DNA of 64,000 nt, taken from assembly GCF_014764405.1 (NCBI RefSeq), contig NZ_CP061725.1, positions 6,758,001 to 6,822,000 of the forward strand, written 5' to 3'. A program made the translations under genes and the position numbers. The notes beneath the pieces are model-generated. The model saw only the letters and a list, made by a program, of their open reading frames with translations. It searched no databases and was not told where the DNA came from. Positions 51,757 through 61,384 of the stretch are shown piece after piece (position 1 is the first letter of the stretch; every line of letters starts with the position of its first letter). Source of the stretch: Micromonospora craniellae. GTDB taxonomy: Bacteria > Actinomycetota > Actinomycetes > Mycobacteriales > Micromonosporaceae.

Positions 51757-53254
51757 GTACGTATTCAGCTTGATATTGCCGGTTCCGGTAGCCATGGTCC
51801 GGTGGTGAAGAGTTGTTCGAGCACGTCGAGGGCGTCTTTGCCGTGTTTGGTGGCGGTGGACAGGTAGGACCGTAGGGTGGCGAAGTCGGCCAGGCCTTGC
51901 AGGGTGCGCCAGGTCGCGGAGATCTTCTGTTGGAGTTTGACCGGGCGGAGATCGCGTTCGGCCTGGTTGTTGGTGAAGGGCACGGCCAGATCGACGGTGA
52001 ACCGTAGGATCATGTCGCGGTGGGCGGTGAAGCGTTCGACCAGCGTGCCGGCTCGTGACGGCTTGCCGTCACGATCGGGCGGGTTCTGCTGGCGGCCGTA
52101 AGCGAGGGCCCCGGCGTAACAGGCACGGATGTGACTGATCTCGTCGGCTGACAGTGCGTCCCGGCCCGCGGTGACGGCCTGCTCGGTCATCTTCTTGGCC
52201 ATCAGCAGGGTTTGCGCCATCACCTCGGCCCACTGCTGGCCGGCCGGGTCGGACTCGTGCACGCCGCGCAGATCGCGGATCAGATGTGCTCCGCACCAGG
52301 CGTGATCGGCGTCGGCCAGGTGGCGGTAGGCGGCGTAGCCGTCACGCACGAGGGTGCCGGTGAACCCGGGCAGGACCTTCCCGGCGTCGATGTCGGCCTT
52401 GCTGCGGCCGCCGACGTGGAACAAGGTCAGCTCAGGGGTGCAGGCCACGTGCACGTACTTGAAGCCGCCGTCGACCCTTGCCGGGGTCTCATCGGCGTGC
52501 AGCACCTGCTGGACGTGCAGCAACGCGGCCGTGCGGGACACGAACGGCCCGAGCCTGCGGGCCGCCTCACCGACCACCTGGTGCACGAACCCGGTCGACA
52601 CCCGCACCCCGAGCAGATCACCCAACAGCGCGGCGGCCCGGGCGAAGGGCAGGAACTGGACGGCCCGCGCGTAGACGACGGCGGCCTTGACACCGACGCC
52701 GTACTGCACCCGCCCGGACACCCCGCCGGGTGCCACCGGCTCGCTGACCTGCCCGCACCCGCCGCACTCAACCGCGACCAGTTGGTGCTCAACGACCACC
52801 GACCGCCGCTCGGGCAGCTCGATCACCTGCCGGCGCTGCCGCCCGTACTCACGCCCATCACCCAGCGGAGCCCCACAACCCGGATGGCCACACCGCTGTG
52901 GCCGGTGCTCGATGACCTCATCCGGATCCGCGACCAGTTCGAGGGTCCATCCCGGCGCTCCCGGCTGCTTGCCCCGCCGCCGCCCACTGCCTTTACCCGG
53001 CTGCCGGGCCGGACGGCCCGGACCGTCCGACGAGGGAGGCTTCGACGAGTTCGAGGAGTTCATCCCCAACCGGCGTTTCAGTTCAGCGTTCTCGGCTTCC
53101 AACCGATCAACCCGTTCCCGCAGCTCAACCAGCATCGCGACCAGATCCTCGTACGAGAGCGGGACCTGCGGGACGGACGACACCCCATGATCATGTCAGC
53201 CGATCGACCAGAGTGGACAACCGGCCCCCCACTCACCTCAAGCTGAATACGTAC
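51757..53254 (-). mobile_element. Complete IS66-family insertion sequence, copy 1 (1498 bp)
   Basis: The ends are perfect 17-bp inverted repeats GTACGTATTCAGCTTGA (51757-51773) and its complement (53238-53254). The element is flanked by an 8-bp target duplication GCGCTGCA (51749-51756 and 53255-53262), the length expected for IS66. Removing the element and one repeat restores the ISAs1 reading frame ADAL-HTQREH. It carries only the large transposase gene, without the small accessory genes of classical IS66. Intact ends, gene and duplication suggest a recent insertion. Confidence 0.93.
51765..53183 (-). CDS. IS66-family transposase, complete
   Basis: A 472-residue transposase. An N-terminal leucine-rich coiled coil (LVELRERVDRLEAENAELKR) is followed by NSSNSSKPPSSDG and the basic linker. 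Next come a zinc-finger-like C-x2-C region (VECGGCGQ), the DDE domain (LHADETPARV, VRDGYAAYRHL), and the terminal block PFTNNQAERDLRPVKLQQK. Stop codon lies inside the left inverted repeat. Appears functional. Confidence 0.93.
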   Translation of the reverse strand: MSSVPQVPLSYEDLVAMLVELRERVDRLEAENAELKRRLGMNSSNSSKPPSSDGPGRPARQPGKGSGRRRGKQPGAPGWTLELVADPDEVIEHRPQRCGHPGCGAPLGDGREYGRQRRQVIELPERRSVVVEHQLVAVECGGCGQVSEPVAPGGVSGRVQYGVGVKAAVVYARAVQFLPFARAAALLGDLLGVRVSTGFVHQVVGEAARRLGPFVSRTAALLHVQQVLHADETPARVDGGFKYVHVACTPELTLFHVGGRSKADIDAGKVLPGFTGTLVRDGYAAYRHLADADHAWCGAHLIRDLRGVHESDPAGQQWAEVMAQTLLMAKKMTEQAVTAGRDALSADEISHIRACYAGALAYGRQQNPPDRDGKPSRAGTLVERFTAHRDMILRFTVDLAVPFTNNQAERDLRPVKLQQKISATWRTLQGLADFATLRSYLSTATKHGKDALDVLEQLFTTGPWLPEPAISS

Positions 53255-53384
53255 GCGCTGCACACCCAGCGCGAGCACAGGGCGGTTGCAAGTTCCCGGG
53301 TCGTGTGGCTGGTCGGGTGGTGACCGGTTGGGGTGTATAGCAGAGCAGGCACGAGCTTCGTGATCATTGTGGTGTCTAAGCCCG

Positions 53385-53849
53385 ATGATCATGAGGTGGC
53401 TCGTGCCTGCCGTTGCATCTTCTCCCATCCCTGCGGTGCTGGTGAAACTGGGTCCGCTGGACACTGGCCGGATCGCTGACCCGCGCCCCTGCTTCGACGT
53501 GGTGCCGGACCCGCGTTCGCGGCGGGGCCGGTTGCACTCGCTGACCGCGGTCCTGCTGGTCTGCGCCTGCGCGGCTGTCTCGGGCGCGAGGAGCATCGAC
53601 GAGTTCGCTGAGTGGGGTCAGCGGGCCACGAACGCGCTGCTGACAGTGATCGGGATCCGTGTCCATCTGTTGAGGTGGCGGCGCGCTCCGTCGTCGGCCA
53701 CGATCGGCCGTGTGCTGGCCGCTGTTGACGGTGACGCCCTGGACCGGGCGGTCGGCGCTTACCTGGCAGACCGGCGCCGCGCCGCCACCGAGCCCGCCCA
53801 GGCGCCGTCGCTGTCCGCGCCCCGACGACGGCAGCAGAGTCGCTATGGA
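53385..53849 (+). pseudogene. Second ISAs1-family transposase, N-terminal part only
   Basis: The frame starts near 53385 (MIMRWLVPAV) or at the GTG 53397. It reads FDVVPDPRSRRGRLHSL, SARSIDEFAEWG and ATIGRVLAAVDGDALDRAVG, an ISAs1 N-terminus distinct from copy 1. It stops matching at SAPRRR, exactly before the expected VIAVDGK, where the IS1182-like element begins; the rest is not found on the other side. The region 53340-53400 carries the same end architecture as copy 1 (GTGATCATT, GTGTCTA, GATGATC). Confidence 0.8.
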
Positions 53850-55707
53850 GACTCTGCTGCCGAATTCTGTTCAGGCGGCCAGGGCGTGGTCGAGGCGTTG
53901 GAGGTGGCTGATTCGGGCTGTTGGTAGGGGGTGTTCGGTCCACCAGGTGTGCAGGCGGGCGAGGTTGAGGGCGATCGCGGAGAACACGTGTTGGAGGCGG
54001 GTTTTCGCGAGGCCGCGGTAGCGGGCGTGGCGGATGCCGGTGATGTCGAGGGTCTGGTTGATGGTGGCTTCGACGCCGGCACGGAGCTTGTACTTGTCGG
54101 CCCAGTCCTGGCTGGTCTGCTGGGTGCGGGCTGTGCTGAGGGCGTGGTGCAGGTCGCGGGGGTAGAAGGTGAGCATGCGGCTGCCGCGTTTCGCGGTGGT
54201 GCATAGGGCTCGGGCGGGGCAGGGGCGGCAGGTGGTGCGGGTGAATCCGACCACGATGACCTCGGCGCCGCGTTGGGTGGCCGGGCTCCAGGAGCTGCTG
54301 GTGTGTCCTTGGGGGCAGGTGACCTGGCGGGTGTCGAAATCGATGGTGAAGGCGGTCTTGTCGTAGCCGGTGCCGGCGCGGGCCTGGGCGGACTGGTCAA
54401 GCAGGGCGGGGGTGACCAGGGTGACGCCGAAGGCCTGTGCGGTGGTGATGGTCTCGGCAGAGGGGTAGCCGGAGTCCAGGTAGTGCTCGGCGGGCAGCAG
54501 GTTGTGGCTGTGTAGTTGCTGGTGGATGGCGGTGGTGGTCTTCACGTCGGGGACGGTGGCCGCGGTGGTGGCCACGTTGACGATCAGGTTCGGGGCGGGC
54601 CGGTGGCCGCCGGGCGCAGTGGTGTTCGTGACGGCGTCGGTGTCGCAGGTTTCGCTCAGGTGGACCTTGTAGCCGTTCCAGAACAGGTCATCGCCCTTGG
54701 CGGCCCAGCGGGTGTCGAGGTCGTACGGAGAAGTGATCCGCGCTCTGGCGGGCGGGAGACCGTCCGTGTCCGCCTCCCGCCGCCGGATCACCTCCCGCCC
54801 TCGGCCGTCGGTGGTGATCAGGTAGTTCTGCACCAGCACGGTGCGCAGGGTCTGCACTGCGGGCAGCTCGGCCAGCCAGACCGGAGCTTCGGCAGCGAAC
54901 ACCGCGCGCAGCAGGGCGACGGCGTCGGCGCCGTAGACCTGGGTGAGCCGGTCCCGCTTGGCCTGCGAGGCGGGTAGCCGCCAGGAATCGATGCGCGGCC
55001 CGTATCGATACGCCCACTCGCCGACATCGATCACCGTGGGCAGCCAGCCCGGCGCGGCCACCGATAACGCCTCCAGGCAGGCCCGTACCGACTCGCCGGC
55101 CAACTCCAAGCGGTTGAGGTCACGCACCGCGCTGATCACGTGGGTGGAGTCGGTGCGCTGCCTGCCGCCCGCGGCGATCAGGCCCTTGCCGGTCAGCACG
55201 GCCAGCATCCGGGTGAAGACCTGTTCTTCCAGGCCGTGCTCGACCAGCCGGGTGCGGAACTTGCTCAACACGCTGGCGTCGAAGCCAGGATCGGTCAACT
55301 CCAGGCCGAGAGCGTACTTCCAGTCGATGGCCCGGGCGAGCATCTGCGCGGCCTGCCGATCGGTCAGGTTCTCCGTGTACTGCAAGGCGGTCACCAACGC
55401 CAACGCGCCCGGCGACTCGGCCGGAGCGCCCCGAACCCCGAACGCGGCAGCGAACTGCTCGTCGGTGAACACTTCACCCACATGATCACGGGCGGACATC
55501 GCCACGCTGCCGTTCGGGAAAGCTGCCCGAGCCACCAGCACCGTCTGATCCGGAACCTGAACCCACGACCGCGGCCGCATCGACACCCGTACACCCCATC
55601 CCCGCAGCCACCGACGGAAGGAACACGGCCACGAACAGAGATCATCACCCCGCAACCCGCCAGTCAGAACGATCCCAACGGCGTGTCACGAATTCGGCAG
55701 CAGAGTC
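53850..55707 (-). mobile_element. IS1182-like insertion sequence (about 1.86 kb)
   Basis: Terminal repeats GACTCTGCTGCCGAATTC (53850-53867) and its exact complement (55690-55707) enclose one transposase gene. Outside the left end an extra inverted GGCAGCAGAGTC (53830-53841) forms a 12-bp hairpin with the repeat itself, so the precise left boundary is uncertain by about 20 bp. No clear target duplication is seen, and the interrupted ISAs1 gene does not resume on the right, so a deletion followed insertion. Confidence 0.82.
53871..55580 (-). CDS. IS1182-family transposase
   Basis: A transposase of about 569 residues. The N-terminal region VFTDEQFAAAFG, LQYTENLTDRQAAQM, DPGFDASVLSKFRTRL is the IS1182/IS5-related DUF772 domain. 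The first catalytic Asp is in RQRTDSTHV, then EHYLDSGYPSAETI, and the Cys cluster TTCRPCPARALC with QRAGVEATINQTLD-like residues (LRAGVEATINQTLDITG) holds the Glu. The start MRPRSWVQVPDQ at 55580 is preferred over the longer frame. Appears intact. Confidence 0.88.
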   Translation of the reverse strand: MRPRSWVQVPDQTVLVARAAFPNGSVAMSARDHVGEVFTDEQFAAAFGVRGAPAESPGALALVTALQYTENLTDRQAAQMLARAIDWKYALGLELTDPGFDASVLSKFRTRLVEHGLEEQVFTRMLAVLTGKGLIAAGGRQRTDSTHVISAVRDLNRLELAGESVRACLEALSVAAPGWLPTVIDVGEWAYRYGPRIDSWRLPASQAKRDRLTQVYGADAVALLRAVFAAEAPVWLAELPAVQTLRTVLVQNYLITTDGRGREVIRRREADTDGLPPARARITSPYDLDTRWAAKGDDLFWNGYKVHLSETCDTDAVTNTTAPGGHRPAPNLIVNVATTAATVPDVKTTTAIHQQLHSHNLLPAEHYLDSGYPSAETITTAQAFGVTLVTPALLDQSAQARAGTGYDKTAFTIDFDTRQVTCPQGHTSSSWSPATQRGAEVIVVGFTRTTCRPCPARALCTTAKRGSRMLTFYPRDLHHALSTARTQQTSQDWADKYKLRAGVEATINQTLDITGIRHARYRGLAKTRLQHVFSAIALNLARLHTWWTEHPLPTARISHLQRLDHALAA

Positions 55708-55777
55708 GCCTACGCCTACAAAACACAACTCACCGTGACGAACAAGGCGCCCACCGCGACACCTGACCTCTGCAAGA

Positions 55778-56584
55778 TCAGCCGTACTCACCTCTGCACT
55801 CCAACGAGTACCCCGACACCCCGCCCTTCTCGTGGGCGCCGTCCTTGCCGGGCAGGCAGTAGAACGCGTGGAAGCCGTAGTGGGAGCGGAACGCGACCCA
55901 CCGCTGCGACTCGATTCGCCCGCGGCCGAACAGCACCTGTCGCACCGCCGGTTTCAAGTTGTCGTAGCGGATGTGCCGGGTCGGCACCCCGCCGAGAATC
56001 CGGAAGGCCTCGACGTGGCCCTCCATGAACGCTTCCTGGCCCTGCAAGGCGAACACCCGGTGGACCGCTTTACCGGAGTACGACATCCGCAGCGTGAACA
56101 GGTAACACTTCATCTGCGTGCCGGCCACGACGGCGAACGCCTCGGCGAAGTCGACCTCCGCCTCCTCACCTGGCGGGTGGATCTGCGGCACCATCCCGTC
56201 GAGGTGCCTGCGTCCCTCCCGCGTCTCGGCGAGGATCTGGGGCCGACGCCGGGCCACGTAGTTGCGCACCGCCGAGTACGACGCGTCGGCGAAACCATGC
56301 TCGACGGCTAGACGCTGACAGATCCGCTCGATCGTGTGCCGCTGCTTGCGCGGCCCCACCAGGTCCGAGCGCAGCATCTCGTCCACGACGGCGAGCACCG
56401 GAGTCAACACAAGCGGCCGACCCCGCACCGGACGCTTACGCGGCGGCGGGACAGCCGACGCGAGCGCCGCCCGGACGGTGCGCCGCGACACATGGTGCCG
56501 ACGCGCCAACTCCCGCTGCGACACCGACGGATCAGCCCGCCGATCAGCGCGAATGCGCTCGAAGATTACGACACGCGTGAGCAA
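55778..56584 (-). pseudogene. IS21-family IstA transposase, 3'-truncated
   Basis: About 255 residues of IstA: helix-turn-helix (SQRELARRHHVSRRTVRAAL), conserved RPQILAETREGRRHLDGM, the catalytic Asp in EEAEVDFAEAFAVVAG, and HIRYDNLKPAVRQVLFGRGR. It ends in AHEKGGV, after which an unrelated tail runs to a stop; full IstA is near 500 residues. The partner istB is missing. About 150 bases upstream (56585-56736) contain no gene. Confidence 0.88.
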
Positions 56585-56736
56585 CTTGGCCTCCCGATAT
56601 GACCGAGATCAAGCTAAGCTCACAGATATCGACAAGTCGAGCAAGGCGGGCATAACGCCCACTCCTGCGTGTCGAGGTCCGGTGTCATCAGGCCGGCGTT
56701 CTGCCCCTCGCTGGCCAGGCATGGATCAGTCGGTGG

Positions 56737-57357
56737 CTAGTCCTGTTCGGCGCGCGCCGCCCGTAGCGCGTGGAAGCGTCGGCGGGTGGGGCTGGCGAAC
56801 GCGACAAGGCCGATGGCTAGCAGCGTGATGCTGATCGCCCAGGATGTCGGCTCGGTGTCGTGGCGAGCTGGCCAGTCCAATGCCGCGAGGCCAGAGCCGG
56901 TGCCGGCGGCGACCAGGCCGGTGGTGAACAGCGTGGTGGGAATCATCCAACCCATTGCGAGGCCGAAGGCCGCGGCACCGAGCAGGGAGTAGCCGAGCAG
57001 GCCGAGGTAGTTGCGTATAGCGCCGAGTTCGGTGATGTCTCCGATGATCGGTTGAGCTGACCATGCGACGAGCACGGTGCCGATCGAGACGACGGCGGTG
57101 AGGTAGAGAAGGTCGTAGAGGTCGATACGCCGCTCGGCGAGGTGCTCCAGCAGCGGCTGCGTCGACCATGCCGCGGTTGCGGTCAGGTAGGCGGTGATCG
57201 CGGGCAGAACCGCAGGCCATGGCAGCGGGATCGGCTGGCTAGCGCCGATGAACAGAGGCTGGCCTGAGAGCTCGCGGGAGACGACTGAGATAGCGGCTAG
57301 GGCCAGTAGCAGCGGCGCCGTGCGTCGGGACTTCAGCAGCAGACGAGGACCGCTCAT
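56737..57357 (-). CDS. Integral membrane protein of the secreted-protein ABC operon
   Basis: A 206-residue protein with about five or six hydrophobic segments (about 12-30, 45-62, 78-100, 115-140, 168-186) and no recognised family. ATG at 57357 overlaps the stop of the larger membrane protein upstream (ATGA), so it is the last gene of the operon that also encodes the ABC ATPase and the interrupted secreted protein. A second transmembrane half of the exporter, or an immunity-type protein, are both possible. Confidence 0.65.
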   Translation of the reverse strand: MSGPRLLLKSRRTAPLLLALAAISVVSRELSGQPLFIGASQPIPLPWPAVLPAITAYLTATAAWSTQPLLEHLAERRIDLYDLLYLTAVVSIGTVLVAWSAQPIIGDITELGAIRNYLGLLGYSLLGAAAFGLAMGWMIPTTLFTTGLVAAGTGSGLAALDWPARHDTEPTSWAISITLLAIGLVAFASPTRRRFHALRAARAEQD

Positions 57358-58616
57358 GTGAACGACTGCGGCGTCAGGGAGCAGGTGCGGACCGCGTCGG
57401 CGTGCGTCGTGAGCCACTGCCGCTGGGCTTCCGGCGTCGAGTTGAAAAAGCGGGTCTTGGCTTCCTGATGAGCGGCGTCGCGTGGTGTGAACAATCGCTC
57501 ATCGCCAGCGGCCCAAGCGACCAGCAGTTGGGCCATGGAGTGAGCTGTTCTGTCGCGTCGTGGTCCCTGGGCGCAGGCTTCGACACCGAGGGCGCCGACG
57601 GCGATGTCAACGCTGGCGCGGTCGTAGTGCTCAGCAGAGGGTGCGTCCAGGGCGTAGGCGATGGCACCAGGCGTAGGCCGGCCGCCCACTCCCCGGGGCC
57701 GCTGCTCTACCCGGCTGATCGAAAACGGCGTCGAGGACAGCCGTCGGCTGATCGCCTGTGCCCGCTCGTTGATCGGGTTGAGGCTAGTGGCGAAGGCGGG
57801 ATGGACACACACCTGCGGTGAGCTGCCCGAACAAGACCAGACGATGTGGCGGTTCACATCGACGTAGCGGCCGTTCTCGCCGATCACGATCGCGGCGCCG
57901 CCGACGGCAAGGGCCAAGGCTGCTCCGAAGGACGGGATCACCACCCGAGCCGAGGACCGCACCTTGACGGCGACCAGCGCCAATGCCAGCACACCCACGC
58001 CGGTGAACCACAGCATCTGCCCCTGCATGGTTGGGGTGTGCGGTGTGCTGAACGGCAGAATGAGCTCGACGGTGAACGGGAACAACGCGTATCCGGTGCC
58101 GTATTGCCCCAGGTTCCAGGTGGCCGCCAGGTAGGTAATCAACGCGGCGGCGAACGGCGTCAATCTGCTCGGCAGTAGCACACCTACGGCGTAGGCGACC
58201 GCGACGGCGGCGGCGAGCCCGACCCCGGCCGACCCCAGCCACCACCAGAAGGGACCGCCCCACGTCGCGGCGGGTGCCGTGGCGAGCAGCGTCACCGCGG
58301 CGACCACGGCATACGCCCCCGAAGCGCATGCCACCAGCACTCCAGCCTCCACCAAGGGTGCCTGCGCCGGGTCGCGTCCGGCCAGCAGCCAGGCATGGCG
58401 TACTCCGCGGCGCTGAGACCTGCCTCCCGCCCATGCGGCGACGCCCACCGCCAGCGGCGCCATTAACATCGGCGCGCTCGTCACCGCACCGGTGGCATAC
58501 GCCCAGACCGTGTCCGTCTCGAGCTGCGCACGGGACATGAACACGCCGACCCCTACCAGGACAGGCAGACTCCACAGACCTGGCCCGCGACGCAGCTCAA
58601 CGCGGATCGGAGTCAC
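57354..58616 (-). CDS. ABC transporter membrane protein with extracytoplasmic domain
   Basis: A 420-residue protein. The N-terminal 250 residues form six or seven membrane segments. The rest (from about 250) is a soluble domain with paired cysteines (WSCSGSSPQVCVHPAF, VEACAQG, RTCSL), probably outside the membrane. Overlaps the ATPase gene by 4 nt, which suggests it is the permease partner. I recognise no named family beyond ABC-2-like hydrophobic layout. The cysteine-bearing outer domain is unusual for a simple exporter. Confidence 0.65.
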   Translation of the reverse strand: MTPIRVELRRGPGLWSLPVLVGVGVFMSRAQLETDTVWAYATGAVTSAPMLMAPLAVGVAAWAGGRSQRRGVRHAWLLAGRDPAQAPLVEAGVLVACASGAYAVVAAVTLLATAPAATWGGPFWWWLGSAGVGLAAAVAVAYAVGVLLPSRLTPFAAALITYLAATWNLGQYGTGYALFPFTVELILPFSTPHTPTMQGQMLWFTGVGVLALALVAVKVRSSARVVIPSFGAALALAVGGAAIVIGENGRYVDVNRHIVWSCSGSSPQVCVHPAFATSLNPINERAQAISRRLSSTPFSISRVEQRPRGVGGRPTPGAIAYALDAPSAEHYDRASVDIAVGALGVEACAQGPRRDRTAHSMAQLLVAWAAGDERLFTPRDAAHQEAKTRFFNSTPEAQRQWLTTHADAVRTCSLTPQSFT

Positions 58617-59368
58617 GCCGATACCACCGGCTGCCGCAGCGCGGTGAGATAGCCGCGCTCCAGATCACTGTCCCCATCCACGTCCGGCCCGGCCATGGCC
58701 TCCAACCCGGCGACCGTCCCGGTGAACACCACCGCACCCTCGTTGAGCACGATGATCGTGTCCGCGACGTGCCGGGCGTCGTCCACGACGTGCGTACTGA
58801 CCAGCACGGTGGCCGAGTCGGCGACCTTGCGCAGAACACGGCGTAGCTCGATACGCTGCTGCGGGTCGAGACCGGCCGCCGGCTCATCCAGGATGACCAA
58901 CTCCGGCTCGTGCACGAGCGCCTGCGCGATGCCGGCCCGGCGAAGCAGCCCGCCCGACAAACTTCCCATCCTTGACCCGGCTCGATCGGACAAGCTCATC
59001 AACCCGAGCGCCTTATCAACCTTAGCCTCGATGTTCTGCTTCAGTGTCTTCTTTAGCCAGGCGGCGTAGGCGACGGACTCCCGAACGGTGTAGCCGGGAT
59101 AGTGGGACACCACCTGCGGCAGAAAGCCGATCCGCGCCGCGACGGCCCGAAGACCGCCACGACGCAGAACGTCACGACCGAGAACATGAAGACTGCCCGC
59201 CTCCGGACGCTTAAGACCCACGATGGTGTGCAGCAGCGTCGACTTCCCCGCACCATTCGGCCCCAACAGGACCGTCACGCCGGTAGGGACGACGACATCG
59301 AGATTACGAAATACAATTCGCTTCCGGTATCGCTGCGCCAGTCCGTGCCCGATGATCGGGTCGTCCAT
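58613..59368 (-). CDS. ABC transporter ATPase
   Basis: A 251-residue ATPase of the CcmA/DrrA/bacitracin-resistance type: Walker A GPNGAGKSTLLHT (about 36-48), signature MGSLSGGLLRRAGIAQALV, Walker B LVILDEPAAGLDP, H-loop VSTHVVDDARHV. Coupled to the following permease gene and 24 bp after the secreted-protein frame, forming one leftward operon. GC content and codon bias are somewhat lower than in the catabolic genes, suggesting acquisition with the mobile region. Confidence 0.9.
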   Translation of the reverse strand: MDDPIIGHGLAQRYRKRIVFRNLDVVVPTGVTVLLGPNGAGKSTLLHTIVGLKRPEAGSLHVLGRDVLRRGGLRAVAARIGFLPQVVSHYPGYTVRESVAYAAWLKKTLKQNIEAKVDKALGLMSLSDRAGSRMGSLSGGLLRRAGIAQALVHEPELVILDEPAAGLDPQQRIELRRVLRKVADSATVLVSTHVVDDARHVADTIIVLNEGAVVFTGTVAGLEAMAGPDVDGDSDLERGYLTALRQPVVSA

Positions 59369-59723
59369 CGCGAATCTCCCGACAACTTCAGATCAGCAGG
59401 TGGTCACCGTCAGTTTACCGGTGTCCTCGTAGGTCGGGTTCGATGTGAAGAACGAACGACCGTAGTACTTGGCGGTCCGACCGCCGTCGCAGCTGCTGGT
59501 ACTGGCGTAGTAGTACGTACCCGTCCAGTAGTCGTCATAGGAGGAGACCACCGGGTCCGGCAACCCCGACACATCCCTCTTGATCTCGACACGGAACGTG
59601 CGAGTCACCGACGTCTGGCAATCCGCGTCGTTGTTCGCGTTCATGTAGCCGGAACTCTGGCTGAAGTAGGGATTGCCCTGGACGCAGCCCTGCGGGTTCG
59701 CCAGTGCCGGACTCGCCAGCGCG

Positions 59724-61384
59724 TAAACATTCAGGGCCACTCCGGGTGGTGGCCGTGAGTGGCTGTCTGTGATTGACGGGCTGGGTCGATCTTGACGGTG
59801 TGTCGATGCGCGGCCGGGTGCGATCGATGTGTTGTGATCGGTGGGTGCCGGGCTTGGAGGAGTTGTCGCGCGAGGAGTTGATCGGACTCACGCGACGGCT
59901 GATCGTTCAGGTGGAACAGTTGACCCAGGCGAACCGGGAGTTGACTGATCGGGTCGCGCGGTTGGAACGCCTGGTGTCGCGTAACAGTGGGAACTCGGGG
60001 ATGCCGCCGTCGAAGGATGATGATCCGGGACGGACGCCGCCGGCGGAGGTGTCCACGCCGGTGCCGGCAGCCGGTGCTGGTAAGCGGTCGCGGGGTAAGC
60101 AGCGGGGTGCGCCGGGTGCGCAGCTGTCCTGGTCACCGTTTCCGGACGGCATTGTGGATCATTTTCCGGGCGGGCCGTGTGGATGCGGATCGGATCTGGC
60201 ATCGGCGGCTGATCTGGGGGTTTACGCCTCGCATCAGCAGGTCGATGTGCCGGCGATGACGGCGACGGTCACCCAGCATGATCGGCACGCGGTGCGCTGC
60301 GGGTGCGGGGCGATGCACGTGGCGGCCCGCCCCGAGGGGGTGCCGGACGCAGGCGTCTCGTACGGGCCGAATCTTCAGGCGTGGTGCGTCTATCTGATGG
60401 TGGTGCACGCGATTCCGGTGGCCCGGTGCGCTGACCTGGTCGCCGCGTTGACCGGCTCGCGTCCGTCGGACGGGTTCGTCCACGCGTTGATCGGCCGGGC
60501 CGCGGCGGGGGTGGCCGAGTCGAACCGGATCATCCGCACGCTGATCGCCCTCGCGCATGTGGTCTCCTGCGACGAGACCCCGATCCGGGTCGGTGCCCGC
60601 AAGGTCAAGAAGTACCTTCTGGTCGCCTGCACCCGCCTCTACACCTGGTACCTGCTCGGTGACCGCAGCCTCGACACGTTCAAGGTGTTCGTCCTGCCGG
60701 ACCTGACCGGGGTGGTCGTGCACGACCGTTACCAGAACTACGACGCGAAGATCTTCGCCCACCTGGTCCACCAACTCTGCGTAGCCCACCTGATCCGCGA
60801 CTGTCAGGACGCCGCCGAGACCTACCCCGACGCGCACTGGCCGATCCAGATCCGCCAGGCGCTACAGGGACTCGTCCACGCCGCGAACCTCGCCCGCGCA
60901 CAGAACCTGCCCGCGATCGGCGAACACATCGCCGGCCCGCTGATCGACGCCTACCGGCACGGCGTGCGGATCGGGCTCAAGGAGGTCGCCCGGGTGGACG
61001 GCCGTAAACAGCCGAAACACCGGGCACTGCTGGAAGACCTCCACGACCGAGAAGCCGACATCCTGCGATTCACCACCGACCTGCGCATCCCACCCACGTC
61101 GAACCAGGCCGAACGCGACCTACGGCCCGCGAAGACCCAGCAGAAGATCTCCGGACGGCTCACCAGCGAGAAGGTCACCGAACACCGCTACGCCATCCGC
61201 GGTTACGTCTCCACAGTGACCAAACACGGCGCGGATGTCATGACCGCCATCCGCGACGCCATCCTCGGCCGACCCTGGACACCACCCGCCTGGGCACCCG
61301 GCTAACCCACCACGAGCAACGACCGCCACCACCCATCACACACTGCCACCAACGGCTACGTCATGGAGTGGCCCTGAATGCTTA
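59724..61384 (+). mobile_element. Complete IS66-family insertion sequence, copy 2 (1661 bp)
   Basis: Terminal repeats TAAACATTCAGGGCCACTCC (59724-59743) and the complement of TAAGCATTCAGGGCCACTCC (61365-61384) differ at one base. Flanking direct repeats CGCCAGCGCG (59714-59723, 61385-61394) are the target duplication, 8 bp for IS66 plus two possibly fortuitous bases. Its ends and transposase are unlike those of copy 1, so it is a separate IS type. Excision in silico restores the secreted-protein gene exactly. Confidence 0.92.
59773..61305 (+). CDS. IS66-family transposase, second type
   Basis: A transposase of 510 residues from the ATG at 59773, or 492 from the ATG at 59827. Coiled coil (EELIGLTRRLIVQVEQLTQA), NSGNSGMPPSKDD, DDE region (SCDETPIRVGARKVKKYL, VVHDRYQNYDAK, CVAHLIRDCQDA) and the terminal block PPTSNQAERDLRPAKTQQK followed by GYVSTVTKHGADVM. 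Appears intact. Confidence 0.92.
   Translation: MTGWVDLDGVSMRGRVRSMCCDRWVPGLEELSREELIGLTRRLIVQVEQLTQANRELTDRVARLERLVSRNSGNSGMPPSKDDDPGRTPPAEVSTPVPAAGAGKRSRGKQRGAPGAQLSWSPFPDGIVDHFPGGPCGCGSDLASAADLGVYASHQQVDVPAMTATVTQHDRHAVRCGCGAMHVAARPEGVPDAGVSYGPNLQAWCVYLMVVHAIPVARCADLVAALTGSRPSDGFVHALIGRAAAGVAESNRIIRTLIALAHVVSCDETPIRVGARKVKKYLLVACTRLYTWYLLGDRSLDTFKVFVLPDLTGVVVHDRYQNYDAKIFAHLVHQLCVAHLIRDCQDAAETYPDAHWPIQIRQALQGLVHAANLARAQNLPAIGEHIAGPLIDAYRHGVRIGLKEVARVDGRKQPKHRALLEDLHDREADILRFTTDLRIPPTSNQAERDLRPAKTQQKISGRLTSEKVTEHRYAIRGYVSTVTKHGADVMTAIRDAILGRPWTPPAWAPG

Larger units (their letters stand above)
51149..53290 (+). pseudogene. ISAs1-family transposase interrupted by an IS66-family element
   Basis: The N-terminal half (LLQVLAEVPDPRDARG, VIAVDGKTLRGSGPAG, NEISRFQPLLDGLDLAGAVI, TADAL) is ISAs1-type with its first catalytic Asp in AVDGK. 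The frame is broken at 51756 by the element 51757-53254. It resumes at 53255 with ALHTQREH, exactly the residues that follow ADAL in the family. After about ten codons (to roughly 53290) it is cut again by another ISAs1-like end. The upstream 51080-51140 region holds the paired GAGCGCGG/CCGCGCTC end structure. Confidence 0.85.

Noticed and set aside
50100..56600. CRISPR array or integron-like repeats in the repeat-rich region
   Set aside because: All repeats found are IS termini or target duplications; there is no regular repeat-spacer periodicity.
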